From positions 62,001 through 126,000 of the forward strand of contig UQER01000002.1 in assembly GCA_900540205.1 (NCBI GenBank): DNA of 64,000 bases. The letters are read 5' to 3'. The notes under the pieces were generated by a model. That model did not search any database and had not been told where the DNA came from. It saw only the letters and a list, made by a program, of their open reading frames with translations. Both the position numbers and the translations under genes were made by a program. Numbering within the stretch: position 1 is the stretch's first letter; the number at the start of each line of letters is the position of its first letter. Positions 50,861-60,398 of this stretch are shown piece after piece. Source of the DNA: an uncultured Porphyromonadaceae bacterium. GTDB taxonomy: Bacteria > Bacteroidota > Bacteroidia > Bacteroidales > Muribaculaceae.

Positions 50861-52827
50861 AAGCGCAAATGAATATCTTTTATGGAATGGCATCCGTGGC
50901 ACTGATTGCCTTGTCGTCATTGTCGATGCGGGGTGAAATCCTGCTCCCTTCGATATTCACCGACAATATGGTGGTGCAGCGAAACGCAATGCTGACGGTT
51001 GCCGGAACGGGAAAGCCCCTGTCGACCGTGACATTCAGAGCCGACTGGCCCGGTGGCAACGCTGAGACACGGACTGGCAACAACGGACATTTCGAAATGA
51101 AAATACCCACCCCACCGGCAGGAGGTCCTTACACAATCATTATCGACGACGGCACAGGCGACACCGGAAGGAAGGTGCTGCAGAATGTCCTTTCTGGCGA
51201 GGTGTGGCTATGTTCGGGGCAGTCGAACATGGAATTTCCCGTCAAGGGGGACTGGGCACAGCTGATGGACGCCGATTGCGTTGTGGCCACAATGCAGCGC
51301 CCTGCGCTGAGGCTGCTGCAAATCAGCAACACCACATCGGTCGCTCCGCTCGATAATGCCCGGATAGAGTTCGGATGGGTGGAATCCTCGCCTGCAGCAG
51401 CTTCATTCTCGGCTATCGGCTATCTGTGCGGCAAGTTGCTTCAGGATTCCCTAAATGTGCCGGTAGGTGTGATTGATGCAACATGGGGAGGAACCCCGGT
51501 GGAAGCGTGGACTCCGCGCGAAGCGCTTGAAGGGGTGCCTGGCATGGAATTACGCTACGGAATGCTTGGTAGTGGGCTTGACGAACAGGCGTTAAGAGAC
51601 AAGGAGATAATGCGTGTGTATGAAGCATATGACCATACCGGAAAAATCTCATATCCGTTTGACCGGAGCGTGATGCAAAAAGGGAATGGGTGGGGAAAGA
51701 TGCCCGTGCCGTCGATGTGGGAGGCAAACGTGCTGCCTGGATTCGACGGTGTGGTGGCGATGCAGTATGAGCTGAATCTCCCTGCCGAGGCCGCCGGCAA
51801 GCCCCTTCACTTGTGCCTCGGAGCAATCGACGACTGGGACACTGCATATTTCAACGGCGAACCTGTGGGAAGCGACATGATTTTCGACCGTCAGCGCGAT
51901 TACGAAGTAGACGGGCGGCTGGTAAAAGCCGGTAAAAACGTGATCACCGTGGAAATTGTCGACAACGGCGGAGGTGGAGGCATCTGGAAATCAACCTATG
52001 CCGATGTTGATGGACGCAGATACAGCCTCGACGGAGAGTGGAACTATGCCGTGATAACCGATTTCTCAAAAATTGAAGACCGATGTGAATGGCCTGAAAG
52101 CCCGAATTATCCCACAGTGCTCTACAACGCTATGGTCAATCCGTTGAAAGTTATGCCTCTGGCCGGAGTATTTTGGTATCAGGGGTGCGCCAATGTGGGA
52201 AATGCAGACCGTTATGAGATATGTTTCAAAAACATGATCGAAGGCTGGCGCAAAGCCTTTGGCAATCCCTCGCTGCCGTTCTATTTCGTGCAGCTTGCCG
52301 GATTCCTGCAGCCAGTAACGGTGCAGCCCGACTCGGAGTGGGCCATGCTTCGCAATGCGCAGGCTAAAGCGCTGCAGCTCCCCCACACCGGTATGGCCAC
52401 AGCCATCGACCTTGGCAATCCGGTAGATATCCACCCCACAAATAAAGGTGAAGTTGCACGCCGCCTGACAATGCTTGCGCTCGACAAGACCTACGGCCTG
52501 CCACAGCAATGCGAGGCCCCCCGATGCATCGATGTACGCACCGGAAACGGATATGTGGATCTCACATTCGACCTTGACATCAAAGCCACCGGAGGCGTTC
52601 CCACAGGATTCATCATCAAAGGTGACGATGGAGCATGGGCATATGCCAACGCACGTCTCACCTCGGACCGTACAATCCGGCTGTCATCTCCGCTGGCACC
52701 AGCCCCGGTTGCCGTCAGATACAACTGGGCAGATTATCCCGGCGGAAATCTCTACGGCGTATTGTCCGGACTGCCTGTCACACCTTTCGCAACCGACAAT
52801 TTCGGCACCGCGAAATCAAAGCTCTGA
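50857..52827 (+). CDS. Sialate-O-acetylesterase-family (SASA) esterase
   Basis: This 656-aa protein has a signal peptide and an SGNH-like esterase split by an inserted beta domain. Block I with the Ser nucleophile is VWLCSGQSNMEFPVKG, the oxyanion region is VFWYQGCANVGNADRYEICFKNMIEGWRKAFGNPSLPFYFVQLAGF, and the Asp/His end is DLGNPVDIHPTNKGEVARRL. An inserted jelly-roll (LCLGAIDDWDTAYFNGEPVG) resembles GH2 sugar-binding domains. Such enzymes remove acetyl groups from sialic acid or from plant polysaccharides. Here, among plant-glycan-type hydrolases, polysaccharide deacetylation is more likely. It is translationally coupled to the GH2 gene. Confidence 0.88.
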   Translation: MKAQMNIFYGMASVALIALSSLSMRGEILLPSIFTDNMVVQRNAMLTVAGTGKPLSTVTFRADWPGGNAETRTGNNGHFEMKIPTPPAGGPYTIIIDDGTGDTGRKVLQNVLSGEVWLCSGQSNMEFPVKGDWAQLMDADCVVATMQRPALRLLQISNTTSVAPLDNARIEFGWVESSPAAASFSAIGYLCGKLLQDSLNVPVGVIDATWGGTPVEAWTPREALEGVPGMELRYGMLGSGLDEQALRDKEIMRVYEAYDHTGKISYPFDRSVMQKGNGWGKMPVPSMWEANVLPGFDGVVAMQYELNLPAEAAGKPLHLCLGAIDDWDTAYFNGEPVGSDMIFDRQRDYEVDGRLVKAGKNVITVEIVDNGGGGGIWKSTYADVDGRRYSLDGEWNYAVITDFSKIEDRCEWPESPNYPTVLYNAMVNPLKVMPLAGVFWYQGCANVGNADRYEICFKNMIEGWRKAFGNPSLPFYFVQLAGFLQPVTVQPDSEWAMLRNAQAKALQLPHTGMATAIDLGNPVDIHPTNKGEVARRLTMLALDKTYGLPQQCEAPRCIDVRTGNGYVDLTFDLDIKATGGVPTGFIIKGDDGAWAYANARLTSDRTIRLSSPLAPAPVAVRYNWADYPGGNLYGVLSGLPVTPFATDNFGTAKSKL

Positions 52828-52976
52828 CAGACTTTCATTCATACGCGACCCTAATCACCGTCTCTCCATATACCACATTTAGACTTGTTCGTTCGCTCCC
52901 CTGATAATTGAAAGATTAGAACATGCCGTCAAAGGCTACAGCGGCGAGGTCGGCAACAGCCGGCGATTTTTTACTG

Positions 52977-53552
52977 TCAATTGTTGCCGGGAATTTGTAG
53001 GCGGTTTTGATGCACCCTGTCGGGATGCCACTTTTCCATCGGGGCGTGCTCCTTCTCAGGATAGCCGATGGGGATAAGATTGAAGGGAATCAGATGGTCC
53101 GGGAGGTTGAGGATTTTCCTGACAGGGACAATGCGGTCGTCGTGAGGATAAAGGCAAGTCCACACTCCGCCGAGGCCGATTGCATGGGCGGCTAGAAGGA
53201 TGTTTTCAGCAGCAGCCGAGAGGTCCTGTTCCCACAGTGTGGAGTCCACGCCGTCGAGAAACCGCTCTTCATTTCCGCACACCACAATGGCCAGGGGTGC
53301 ACGGGCGGTCATTTTGGCGTAGGGGAGAGCATCGGCGAGCTGCACCAGCAGTTTACGGTCATCAACCACGATGAACTCCCAGGGCTGCCGGTTCACTGCG
53401 CTGGGTGCACTCATGGCGGCATGCAGCAGGGCTGCAATCTGATCGTCGGACACGGGGGTGTCCTCATAAATCCGTACGCTGACGCGCCGCAGGATGTTCA
53501 TATAGGCTTCATTATCCAGAAATTTTTCAGGAACTATATTGCTGATTTCCAT
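52977..53552 (-). CDS. Nitroreductase-family flavoprotein
   Basis: ATG 53552 (MEISNIVPEKF) is preferred to the longer in-frame start at 53618, because homologues begin near this point. The 191-aa product has the FMN-binding nitroreductase pattern: RRVSVRIYEDTPVSDDQIAALLHAAMSAPSAVNRQPWEFIVV, ENILLAAHAIGLGGVWTCLYP and IPIGYPEKEHAPMEKWHPDRVH. It reduces nitro compounds, quinones or enones with NAD(P)H in the cytoplasm; the substrate cannot be told. Confidence 0.9.
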   Translation of the reverse strand: MEISNIVPEKFLDNEAYMNILRRVSVRIYEDTPVSDDQIAALLHAAMSAPSAVNRQPWEFIVVDDRKLLVQLADALPYAKMTARAPLAIVVCGNEERFLDGVDSTLWEQDLSAAAENILLAAHAIGLGGVWTCLYPHDDRIVPVRKILNLPDHLIPFNLIPIGYPEKEHAPMEKWHPDRVHQNRLQIPGNN

Positions 53553-53866
53553 TGTTCGTTTTTTTAGTGGACAGGTTGCGTTTGAATGCAATGAGCCCCG
53601 CATGTCACTCAATCTCAATATCGATTAATACGGGGAGCGCCGCCAGGGCCTTTTATAAAGAACGTATTTCAGCGGCTTTTGTTGGTTGAAGCCTACAATC
53701 GTCAGATAACGCGTGGCATGATGGGGCATAATGGCCCATCGAGGTATTCCCTCACAGGTGAATCTTTACAATTCAAAAAAACAATACGAATATGCAGTCT
53801 GTTTCATGAGTACGTAATAACAACATCTCAGAGTACAATCAAAACATATATTTTGAACAAATATCT

Positions 53867-54127
53867 ATGAAAGACAATCGAATCAACCCAATTGATGATG
53901 TAAGCATCGAGATCTATGAAGGCGCACACAAAGTGGACACCATCATGCGGTCCGGAATGCACAGCGTAAGTGAGGCCGTGGAGGCCGCTTACGAGGGCAG
54001 CAATGCCACACACAATCCCATTGAAGATTATGTATGGCGTGTTACCAACCTCTCTACCGGCACTTCGGCCCGTTATCGTGTGGACGCAGGAGGCCATCTG
54101 CGCATTCTCCCGGAGGAGCGTTCCTGA
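53867..54127 (+). CDS. Small protein of unknown function
   Basis: This 86-aa acidic protein has no recognised domain, signal peptide or membrane segment. It contains ISIEIYEGAHKVDTIMRSGMHSVSEAVEAAYEG and a C-terminal part rich in beta strands (DYVWRVTNLSTGTSARYRVDAGGHLRILPE). It stands alone between convergent and divergent neighbours. The coding pattern looks real, but no promoter box is clear in the 250 bp upstream, where I see nothing else. Confidence 0.6.
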   Translation: MKDNRINPIDDVSIEIYEGAHKVDTIMRSGMHSVSEAVEAAYEGSNATHNPIEDYVWRVTNLSTGTSARYRVDAGGHLRILPEERS

Positions 54128-54269
54128 CACCAATGGGCAGTGATGCAATCCAAGGGATATTCAGATTTCTAAGTCAGATGCATGCCCCCATCCAACACAT
54201 GCGCCCCGCCACAGGATGCTGTGACAGGGCGCTTTATGATGAGGTAAACAACCGCTGACGGACCGGGCA

Positions 54270-54980
54270 TCAGTCGCGGTTGCCGAAAATGCGGAGCAGG
54301 TAGATGAAAAGGTTGATGAAGTCGAGGTAGAGGTTGAGGGCTCCGAGGGTGGCGAGGCGGCCGTTGGCCATTGTCGGGTCGGCCATGGCCATACGCTTGA
54401 TGGTCTGGGTGTCCCAGGCGGTTATGCCGATGAAGAGCACCACACCTACGATGCTTATAATCCAGTCGAGGGTGGAGTTGGCCCAGAAAATGTTGACCAC
54501 CATCAGAATGATGAGGCCGAAAAGAGCCATATAAAGGTATGTGCCGATCTTTGTAAGGTCACGGTTGGTGAAATAACCGTAAACGCTCATGGCACCGAAC
54601 ACACCCGCCGTAATCAGGAATGTCTTGAATATGGCCGGAAGCGAATAGACCACAAAGATTAGCGACAACGTGAGGCCGTTGACCACAGCGAACAGGAAGA
54701 ACAGCCCCGTGGCCATGCCTGCACTCATTTTGCGTAGGCCGGCAGAAATCCAGAGCACCAGTCCGACTTCAACAATGGCAAGCGCCCAGTAAAGCCAGCT
54801 GTGTGTGGCAAGATAATAGAGGAACCCGCTGCCGGGTGTGGCGGTGGCGGCAACACCCCATGCTACGGCTGCTGTCACCAGCAGGCCGAGAAACATTTTC
54901 ACATACACGCTTTTCATCACGGCCGACACTTTAGCGTCGAGTGACTGAGCGGCATAATTGTCTGTCTGATAATAATTCAT
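54270..54980 (-). CDS. BI-1/YccA-family membrane protein
   Basis: ATG 54980 (MNYYQTDNYAAQS) is preferred to the ATG at 55016. The 236-aa protein has seven hydrophobic segments and the BI-1 pattern: VYVKMFLGLLVTAAVAWGVA, FLLFAVVNGLTLSLIFVVYSL, FLITAGVFGAMSVYGYFTNRDLTKIG, LIISI-type segments and the C-terminal AWDTQTIKRMA...LGALNLYLDFINLFIYLLRIFG. Members are inner-membrane proteins, some of which are pH-sensitive calcium leak channels; bacterial roles are poorly known. Confidence 0.9.
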   Translation of the reverse strand: MNYYQTDNYAAQSLDAKVSAVMKSVYVKMFLGLLVTAAVAWGVAATATPGSGFLYYLATHSWLYWALAIVEVGLVLWISAGLRKMSAGMATGLFFLFAVVNGLTLSLIFVVYSLPAIFKTFLITAGVFGAMSVYGYFTNRDLTKIGTYLYMALFGLIILMVVNIFWANSTLDWIISIVGVVLFIGITAWDTQTIKRMAMADPTMANGRLATLGALNLYLDFINLFIYLLRIFGNRD

Positions 54981-55119
54981 AGGTTTTACAATTTTTCTGA
55001 AACCGGCCTGAGGCAAAATCTGCCACAGGCGGGTCAGGAGTGAGATATTCGTTATCGTTCTTATTTCCTAACAAATTTGATGCCAAATTGTCGGAAAGGT
55101 TTAACGGATAATTGCATTG

Positions 55120-56910
55120 TTACATGCGCTCGGGCACCTTGATGCCGAGGAGGGCCATGGCCGATTTAACCACGCGCGACGTGGCCTCGCACAGGGCCAG
55201 ACGCAGCGAACGCACAGTCTCGTCGGTCTCGCCCAGAATCTTATAGTCGTGATAGAACTGGTTGAACTGCTTCACAAGCTCGTAAGCGTAGTTGGCAATC
55301 AGTGCAGGCGAGAACGAGCGTCCGGCCTCTTCGACAGTGGCAGGGAAATCGGCGAGGGTCTGAATCAGCGCAATCTCCTTCTCATTTGGCTTCACGGCAG
55401 CGTAGTTGCCGATTGCAATACCCTGGTCGGCAGCCTTGCGGAGCACCGAACGGATGCGGGCGTAGGTGTACTGGATGAAGGGCCCTGTATTGCCGTTGAA
55501 ATCGATGGATTCCTTGGGGTTGAAAAGCATGTTTTTGCGCGGATCCACCTTGAGCAGGAAGTATTTGAGCGCGCCAAGTCCTACGGTTTCCGAAATCTCG
55601 TTGATTTCCTCCGGTGTGAGGCCGTCGAGCTTGCCGAGGTCCATCGAAACCTCGCGGGCTCCACTGACCATCTCCTCCATGAGGTCGTCGGCATCCACCA
55701 CGGTGCCTTCGCGGCTTTTCATCTTCCCTTCTGGAAGTTCCACCATTCCATAGGAGAAATGCACCAGATCCTTGCCCCAACGGAAGCCGAGACGGTCAAG
55801 CAACAGGGAAAGCACCTGGAAATGATAATTCTGCTCATTACCCACCACATAAATCATGCGGTCGATGGGATAATCCTGGAAACGGAGTTTGGCGGTGCCG
55901 ATATCCTGAGTCATATACACCGATGTGCCGTCGCTGCGGAGCAGCAGCTTCTGGTCCAGACCGGCGTCGGAAAGGTCGGCCCATACCGAACCATCCTCCT
56001 TGCGGAACATTATGCCTTTATCAAGCCCTTCGAGCACCTTTGATTTACCCTCCAGGTAGGTGTCGCTCTCATAATATATCTTGTCGAAGTCCACACCCAT
56101 GCGGCGGTATGTCTCATCGAATCCGGCATATACCCACTGGTTCATCATTGCCCAAAGGCTGCGGATCTCCGGGTCCTTTGCCTCCCAGCGGCGGAGCATC
56201 TCGCGAGCTTCGGCCATAAGGGTGGATTTCTGCTCTGCCTCCTCTTTGGTGATTCCTTCCTTTTCCATGATTTCAGCCACCTCGGCGCGGTAATGCTTGT
56301 CGAAGAGTACATAGAAGTCGCCAATGAGATGGTCGCCCTTTTTGCCGGCCTTTTCGGGTGTGATGCCGTCGCCCCATTTCTGCCATGCGAGCATCGATTT
56401 GCAGATGTGGATGCCACGGTCGTTGACAATGTTGGTTTTCACCACCTTGTTGCCGCAAGCCTTGAGAATCTCGGCAAGTGAGAATCCGAGCAGATTGTTG
56501 CGCACATGTCCGAGATGCAGGGGCTTGTTGGTGTTGGGAGAGGAGTATTCCACCATCACGAGCGGCGAATTCTCATCGGCATGCTTTATGCCGAAATCGG
56601 GAGTGTCCATGATGTGCTCAAGCACCGAGTTCCAGAATGTCGGCTCAATCACCAGATTAAGGAATCCCTTTATCACATTGAAACGGTCAACAGCGGGCTC
56701 GTTCTCCACAAGCCAGTTGCCTATTTCAGTACCCACGGCCTCCGGACTTTTCCGGGCGGCCTTTACCCACGGGAACACAACAACCGTAAGGTTGCCTTCA
56801 AACTCTTTCTTGGTTGTCTGCGGCACGATCGAAGCCGGATCAACAGCGATGCCGTAAAGCTCGCCTACTGCGCGGGCCACGCCCTGCGCCACAATGTTGT
56901 CAATCGACAT
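55120..56910 (-). CDS. argS: Arginyl-tRNA synthetase
   Basis: ATG 56910 (MSIDNIVAQGVARAV) is preferred to the in-frame ATG at 56946. The 596-aa product has the N-terminal Arg-tRNA-synthetase additional domain, the HIGH-type motif in SSPNTNKPLHLGHVRNNLLG, the KMSKS-type loop in PEGKMKSREGTVVDADDLMEE, and the C-terminal DALR anticodon-binding domain ending LGIKVPERM. It charges tRNA-Arg with arginine. It lies 32 bp after the PorU-like gene. Confidence 0.96.
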   Translation of the reverse strand: MSIDNIVAQGVARAVGELYGIAVDPASIVPQTTKKEFEGNLTVVVFPWVKAARKSPEAVGTEIGNWLVENEPAVDRFNVIKGFLNLVIEPTFWNSVLEHIMDTPDFGIKHADENSPLVMVEYSSPNTNKPLHLGHVRNNLLGFSLAEILKACGNKVVKTNIVNDRGIHICKSMLAWQKWGDGITPEKAGKKGDHLIGDFYVLFDKHYRAEVAEIMEKEGITKEEAEQKSTLMAEAREMLRRWEAKDPEIRSLWAMMNQWVYAGFDETYRRMGVDFDKIYYESDTYLEGKSKVLEGLDKGIMFRKEDGSVWADLSDAGLDQKLLLRSDGTSVYMTQDIGTAKLRFQDYPIDRMIYVVGNEQNYHFQVLSLLLDRLGFRWGKDLVHFSYGMVELPEGKMKSREGTVVDADDLMEEMVSGAREVSMDLGKLDGLTPEEINEISETVGLGALKYFLLKVDPRKNMLFNPKESIDFNGNTGPFIQYTYARIRSVLRKAADQGIAIGNYAAVKPNEKEIALIQTLADFPATVEEAGRSFSPALIANYAYELVKQFNQFYHDYKILGETDETVRSLRLALCEATSRVVKSAMALLGIKVPERM

Positions 56911-56942
56911 AATGATATCTGGTTTTATATTTTTTGTTTCAA

Positions 56943-59900
56943 TCAATAATGTATCACGAACTCAGCCGTGGGGGTGGCTCCGTACTGCCTGCCGGCACGC
57001 AGCCATGCCTGCGCCGAATAGACACCGCGAGGCACTTTCAGGCCATCCGTTGCGGATAAATCCCAGTCGAACGGGAAAGAGGAGTCAGAGCGGTCAAGCA
57101 CCGCGTTACCTGCGCTGTCGCGGATGACAAGTCTAACCTCATCGGCCGTAATGTTTTCAGGCACGGACAGCGAGACGGTTGCCATGCCGGAGCACGGTTC
57201 GGCGTTCACATCGAGTGAGGTTCCCGCCAATGTGCTTACCACAACGAAATTCAGCGAGGCGTGTGTGGTCTGACCTGCTGTATTGGAGATTCTGAACTCA
57301 AGGGTATGTCGGCCATCCGGCAACACACCCAGCGGACAAGCAACGGTATATGTACCATCGGCCAACCCCGACAGACATCCGGCCACATGAGGCAGAGGAG
57401 AACCGCCGTCGATGGTCACCGTCATGTCCTTACCAACCACGGGGTAGGATGGCAGTATGCCGTATTCATCAGCATCCAGACGAACATAAAGCCTCGGCGA
57501 TGCTCCCACCACGTCGCCATCGGCAAAGGCGGGTGAATCAAGATATATTTCCGATATGACTGGAGGACGGACATCGGGAATGTCGCCGGAATGCTCTCCG
57601 GCTATAATCCGGATGTTTCCGCAGCAACCGGCCGCAGTCAGGCCATCGGCCGATTCGGCATAGAACTGCACCCGGTTGCAGTCGCCCTCCACCAGAGGCC
57701 GGGGCACATATATCTCACCGGTGAAACGCCCTTCGGTGACATCAAGACATTTCGACGCCACAACCGTGTTGTCCAGACTGGTATAGGCCGGCTCATCGCC
57801 GGAAGCAACCCCGTTAACCGCCTGCAGGATGCGCGGAGCCTCATAAATATTCACCTTGACGGAACCGTTGAAACCTGCGTCAAGCACACCGGAAGCATCG
57901 GTGACCACGCCTTCGAGCGTTAGCCTCGAGCCACCTTCAACTACAACCGGAGGCTCCGCAGATGCTGTGACATCAGCACCCGCAGCCTTCTGCAGAACAA
58001 CCGAACGGGAATAATAGGGGAGGGGGATTTCAGGATCGCCATAAAGATTGAACGCAAGTCGGTTGGCCATGGCCCGGCGCCGTTGCGAGGCTCCGGACAG
58101 CGCTGCTATCATTCCGTTGTGGGAGTCACGCATCACCGTTCCATAAGTGTTGCCCGGTTTATTGATATATGTGTTTCTGACAAGTTCCTTGCCAAGATGT
58201 ATGTTCTCCTCCTTGTAGACCGTCCGGCAGGACGCAACCACCCCCATGGCTCCGCCATTGCCGACGGTGAGCAACTGGTCTGCCATAGTTGTGCGCCGAT
58301 GCCCGGGGTCAGCAGCACTACATGTCAGCAGCACGGCCAAAGGGGGAAAATCACAGCTGTTTTGCTCAAACAGCTCCATGTCCCACACATGAGGGAGCGA
58401 CATTACCACTCCGGTTATGGAATGCCCGGTAAAAAGCATCATAGCGGTGCCCTGTTTCAGCACATCTATTTCTTTAGAACGAATCATTTCGGCTATGCCG
58501 TTATAAATGGGGTAGACCGAAAGATGGCATTTCACAACCGTAGTGGCCGGCGAAACAGACCGTATAATATCGGCCATATTGTCGGCGTCCACCATGTGTC
58601 CGGACTGGTCGCCATAATCCGAGGTAAGAAGCGCTGTGTTTTTTATTTCAGCCGACGGAAGCTCCGAAAGATATTTCTCCACCTTATGTATGTAGGAATC
58701 AAGATGCAGCTCGGTCTCAACCGGTATGCGCCCCACACCGATTGTCATATCGGTATCGAAGATGTTAAACGCATCGCCGTCGTCGGCAAGCATCCCCACA
58801 AAAGCATCTGTCTGGTAACTCTGGGTCTTCAGGCCGGCCCGTTCGTGATCCTCGCACATGAACATAGGCACATACTTGCGGCGGCATGCCTCAGGATCTG
58901 CCTCGGTAAGATAACGGTTGTCCCAATTAGCCGGCCCTATGAACAGAATGGAACGGAATTTCTGCGGATCACGGTCATGAAGCATTCTCGCCATGCTCCT
59001 CACAGCCATCAGTGACGGCGTGCCGGATGAAAATTCGTTATACACTTCCTCCGGAGTCACAACAGCCACATCGATACCCGATAGCCTCCGGTGAATGTCG
59101 GCCAGTCGTTCGGCATGGCTTAAAAACCTCGGGGCTGTGACAACAAGCATGTGCGGCACCTGCATGGAGTGCAGATTCTGTGATGGCACATCTCCCAGAC
59201 ATTCCACTCCCGGATATTCTGAATCGGGGTTGAATGCAACCGCATAAGTATAATCGGATGCCCCATACTCCCCATCCAGTCCGAAAATAACTCCATCGCC
59301 GTCGGGGATGGGTGCCGTGACTGCCGGACGTATATCGTAAGGCGACACGATCTGCCAGACTTCTATCCGGGCATCGGTGTCGGTAGTCAGACCGAAACAG
59401 CCTCCGGCCGACACGTTGTTGAATGCGAACACACTCTGCTGCAGCCCGCGCAAATCGTTATGGCGCGGATACAGGGCCGTCAGATAATCAACGGCAAGGA
59501 ATTCCGCGTCGTTGTTCTCTATGGTGACTGTGTAAATGTCGTCCTCAGTGCGGCCAAGCGGGTAGGCTGCCGTGTTGTTGTCGTTCATGAGCAGAGCCTG
59601 CCCGTACCAGTCGTAGTCGGATGCCGAATGCTGGCTCATGTAGAGGGAAGTGACGGGCTTGCCGCTTGGTAACGTCACCTGCTGGCTGCGGCTTTTGTTT
59701 AGCCGATGGCCAACGAGAAGCAGAAATTTCACCACCCCTCCGTCAGGGTCATAACCCGGCATTGACAGCCGGAATTCCTGATGGTTTTGGCGGGAGAATG
59801 GAGTCCCGAGGTAGCGGGCACCCATTTCTCCCACATTCACAACCTCCTCTTCAAACATTTCCATCCCCCACGATGTCATCACAGGATTTTGTGTATCGGA

Positions 59901-60398
59901 AGGCAATGCAACTGATTCAGAAACCGTTATCGGCTGGCTGTCTGAAAGGAAGTAGGTGGAATAATCTGCATAAAAGTTACGGCGCTGACGGGTGTAGAGG
60001 CCGGAATTCGGACCGGTAGGGAGCTTACCTGAAAACACATCCAGCATCACCGGACCCTCAGCATAGAAAAGGAGCTTCCCGTTTCGACGCATGGAGGTGA
60101 CTGGGGGCAGGTCGGAGGGAATGCCGTCGTAAAGCCTGTAATCGGCCATTGCCGCAGCAGGAAACCCGAATACCGACACCTGCTCAGGATTCACGAACCC
60201 CATTGCGCGCAGCTCATCATCAGAAATCTGATGCATGCCCGATTCATTGACCCTGATTTTGACCCAATGTCCCGAAGCGAGCAATGACGCCCCCGGTTCG
60301 GCCGACAGCATGTCAAGCGCAACGAATGCCGCAACGGCAACCGTCAGATACAGCTGCTTGACAATCTGATATGTGCGCTTTACATGTGCGGTCATCAT
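56943..60398 (-). CDS. Divergent PorU-like C25 peptidase of the type IX secretion system
   Basis: This 1151-aa protein has a signal peptide, an N-terminal domain with the PorU opening (SGHWVKIRVNESGMHQISDDELRAMGF), a gingipain-like caspase fold at about residues 415-760 and beta domains at the C terminus. The catalytic His659 stands in MLFTGHSITG, where PorU normally has GHG, and Cys693 in AVLLTCSAADPG, where PorU has an ATCDF-like block. Its length is close to the 1158 aa of Porphyromonas PorU, the sortase that cleaves type IX C-terminal signals and attaches A-LPS. A second, more canonical PorU-like gene lies at 61720. Its start overlaps the FAH-like stop. Confidence 0.82.
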   Translation of the reverse strand: MMTAHVKRTYQIVKQLYLTVAVAAFVALDMLSAEPGASLLASGHWVKIRVNESGMHQISDDELRAMGFVNPEQVSVFGFPAAAMADYRLYDGIPSDLPPVTSMRRNGKLLFYAEGPVMLDVFSGKLPTGPNSGLYTRQRRNFYADYSTYFLSDSQPITVSESVALPSDTQNPVMTSWGMEMFEEEVVNVGEMGARYLGTPFSRQNHQEFRLSMPGYDPDGGVVKFLLLVGHRLNKSRSQQVTLPSGKPVTSLYMSQHSASDYDWYGQALLMNDNNTAAYPLGRTEDDIYTVTIENNDAEFLAVDYLTALYPRHNDLRGLQQSVFAFNNVSAGGCFGLTTDTDARIEVWQIVSPYDIRPAVTAPIPDGDGVIFGLDGEYGASDYTYAVAFNPDSEYPGVECLGDVPSQNLHSMQVPHMLVVTAPRFLSHAERLADIHRRLSGIDVAVVTPEEVYNEFSSGTPSLMAVRSMARMLHDRDPQKFRSILFIGPANWDNRYLTEADPEACRRKYVPMFMCEDHERAGLKTQSYQTDAFVGMLADDGDAFNIFDTDMTIGVGRIPVETELHLDSYIHKVEKYLSELPSAEIKNTALLTSDYGDQSGHMVDADNMADIIRSVSPATTVVKCHLSVYPIYNGIAEMIRSKEIDVLKQGTAMMLFTGHSITGVVMSLPHVWDMELFEQNSCDFPPLAVLLTCSAADPGHRRTTMADQLLTVGNGGAMGVVASCRTVYKEENIHLGKELVRNTYINKPGNTYGTVMRDSHNGMIAALSGASQRRRAMANRLAFNLYGDPEIPLPYYSRSVVLQKAAGADVTASAEPPVVVEGGSRLTLEGVVTDASGVLDAGFNGSVKVNIYEAPRILQAVNGVASGDEPAYTSLDNTVVASKCLDVTEGRFTGEIYVPRPLVEGDCNRVQFYAESADGLTAAGCCGNIRIIAGEHSGDIPDVRPPVISEIYLDSPAFADGDVVGASPRLYVRLDADEYGILPSYPVVGKDMTVTIDGGSPLPHVAGCLSGLADGTYTVACPLGVLPDGRHTLEFRISNTAGQTTHASLNFVVVSTLAGTSLDVNAEPCSGMATVSLSVPENITADEVRLVIRDSAGNAVLDRSDSSFPFDWDLSATDGLKVPRGVYSAQAWLRAGRQYGATPTAEFVIHY

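Noticed and set aside
53619..53866. A promoter or RNA gene in the 250-bp gap before the small protein gene
   Set aside because: No TAnnTTTG box at a suitable distance, no convincing hairpin and no RNA family pattern could be seen.
55117..56043. A 308-codon plus-strand open frame
   Set aside because: It is the mirror of argS in a high-GC codon context and has no domain or leader of its own.
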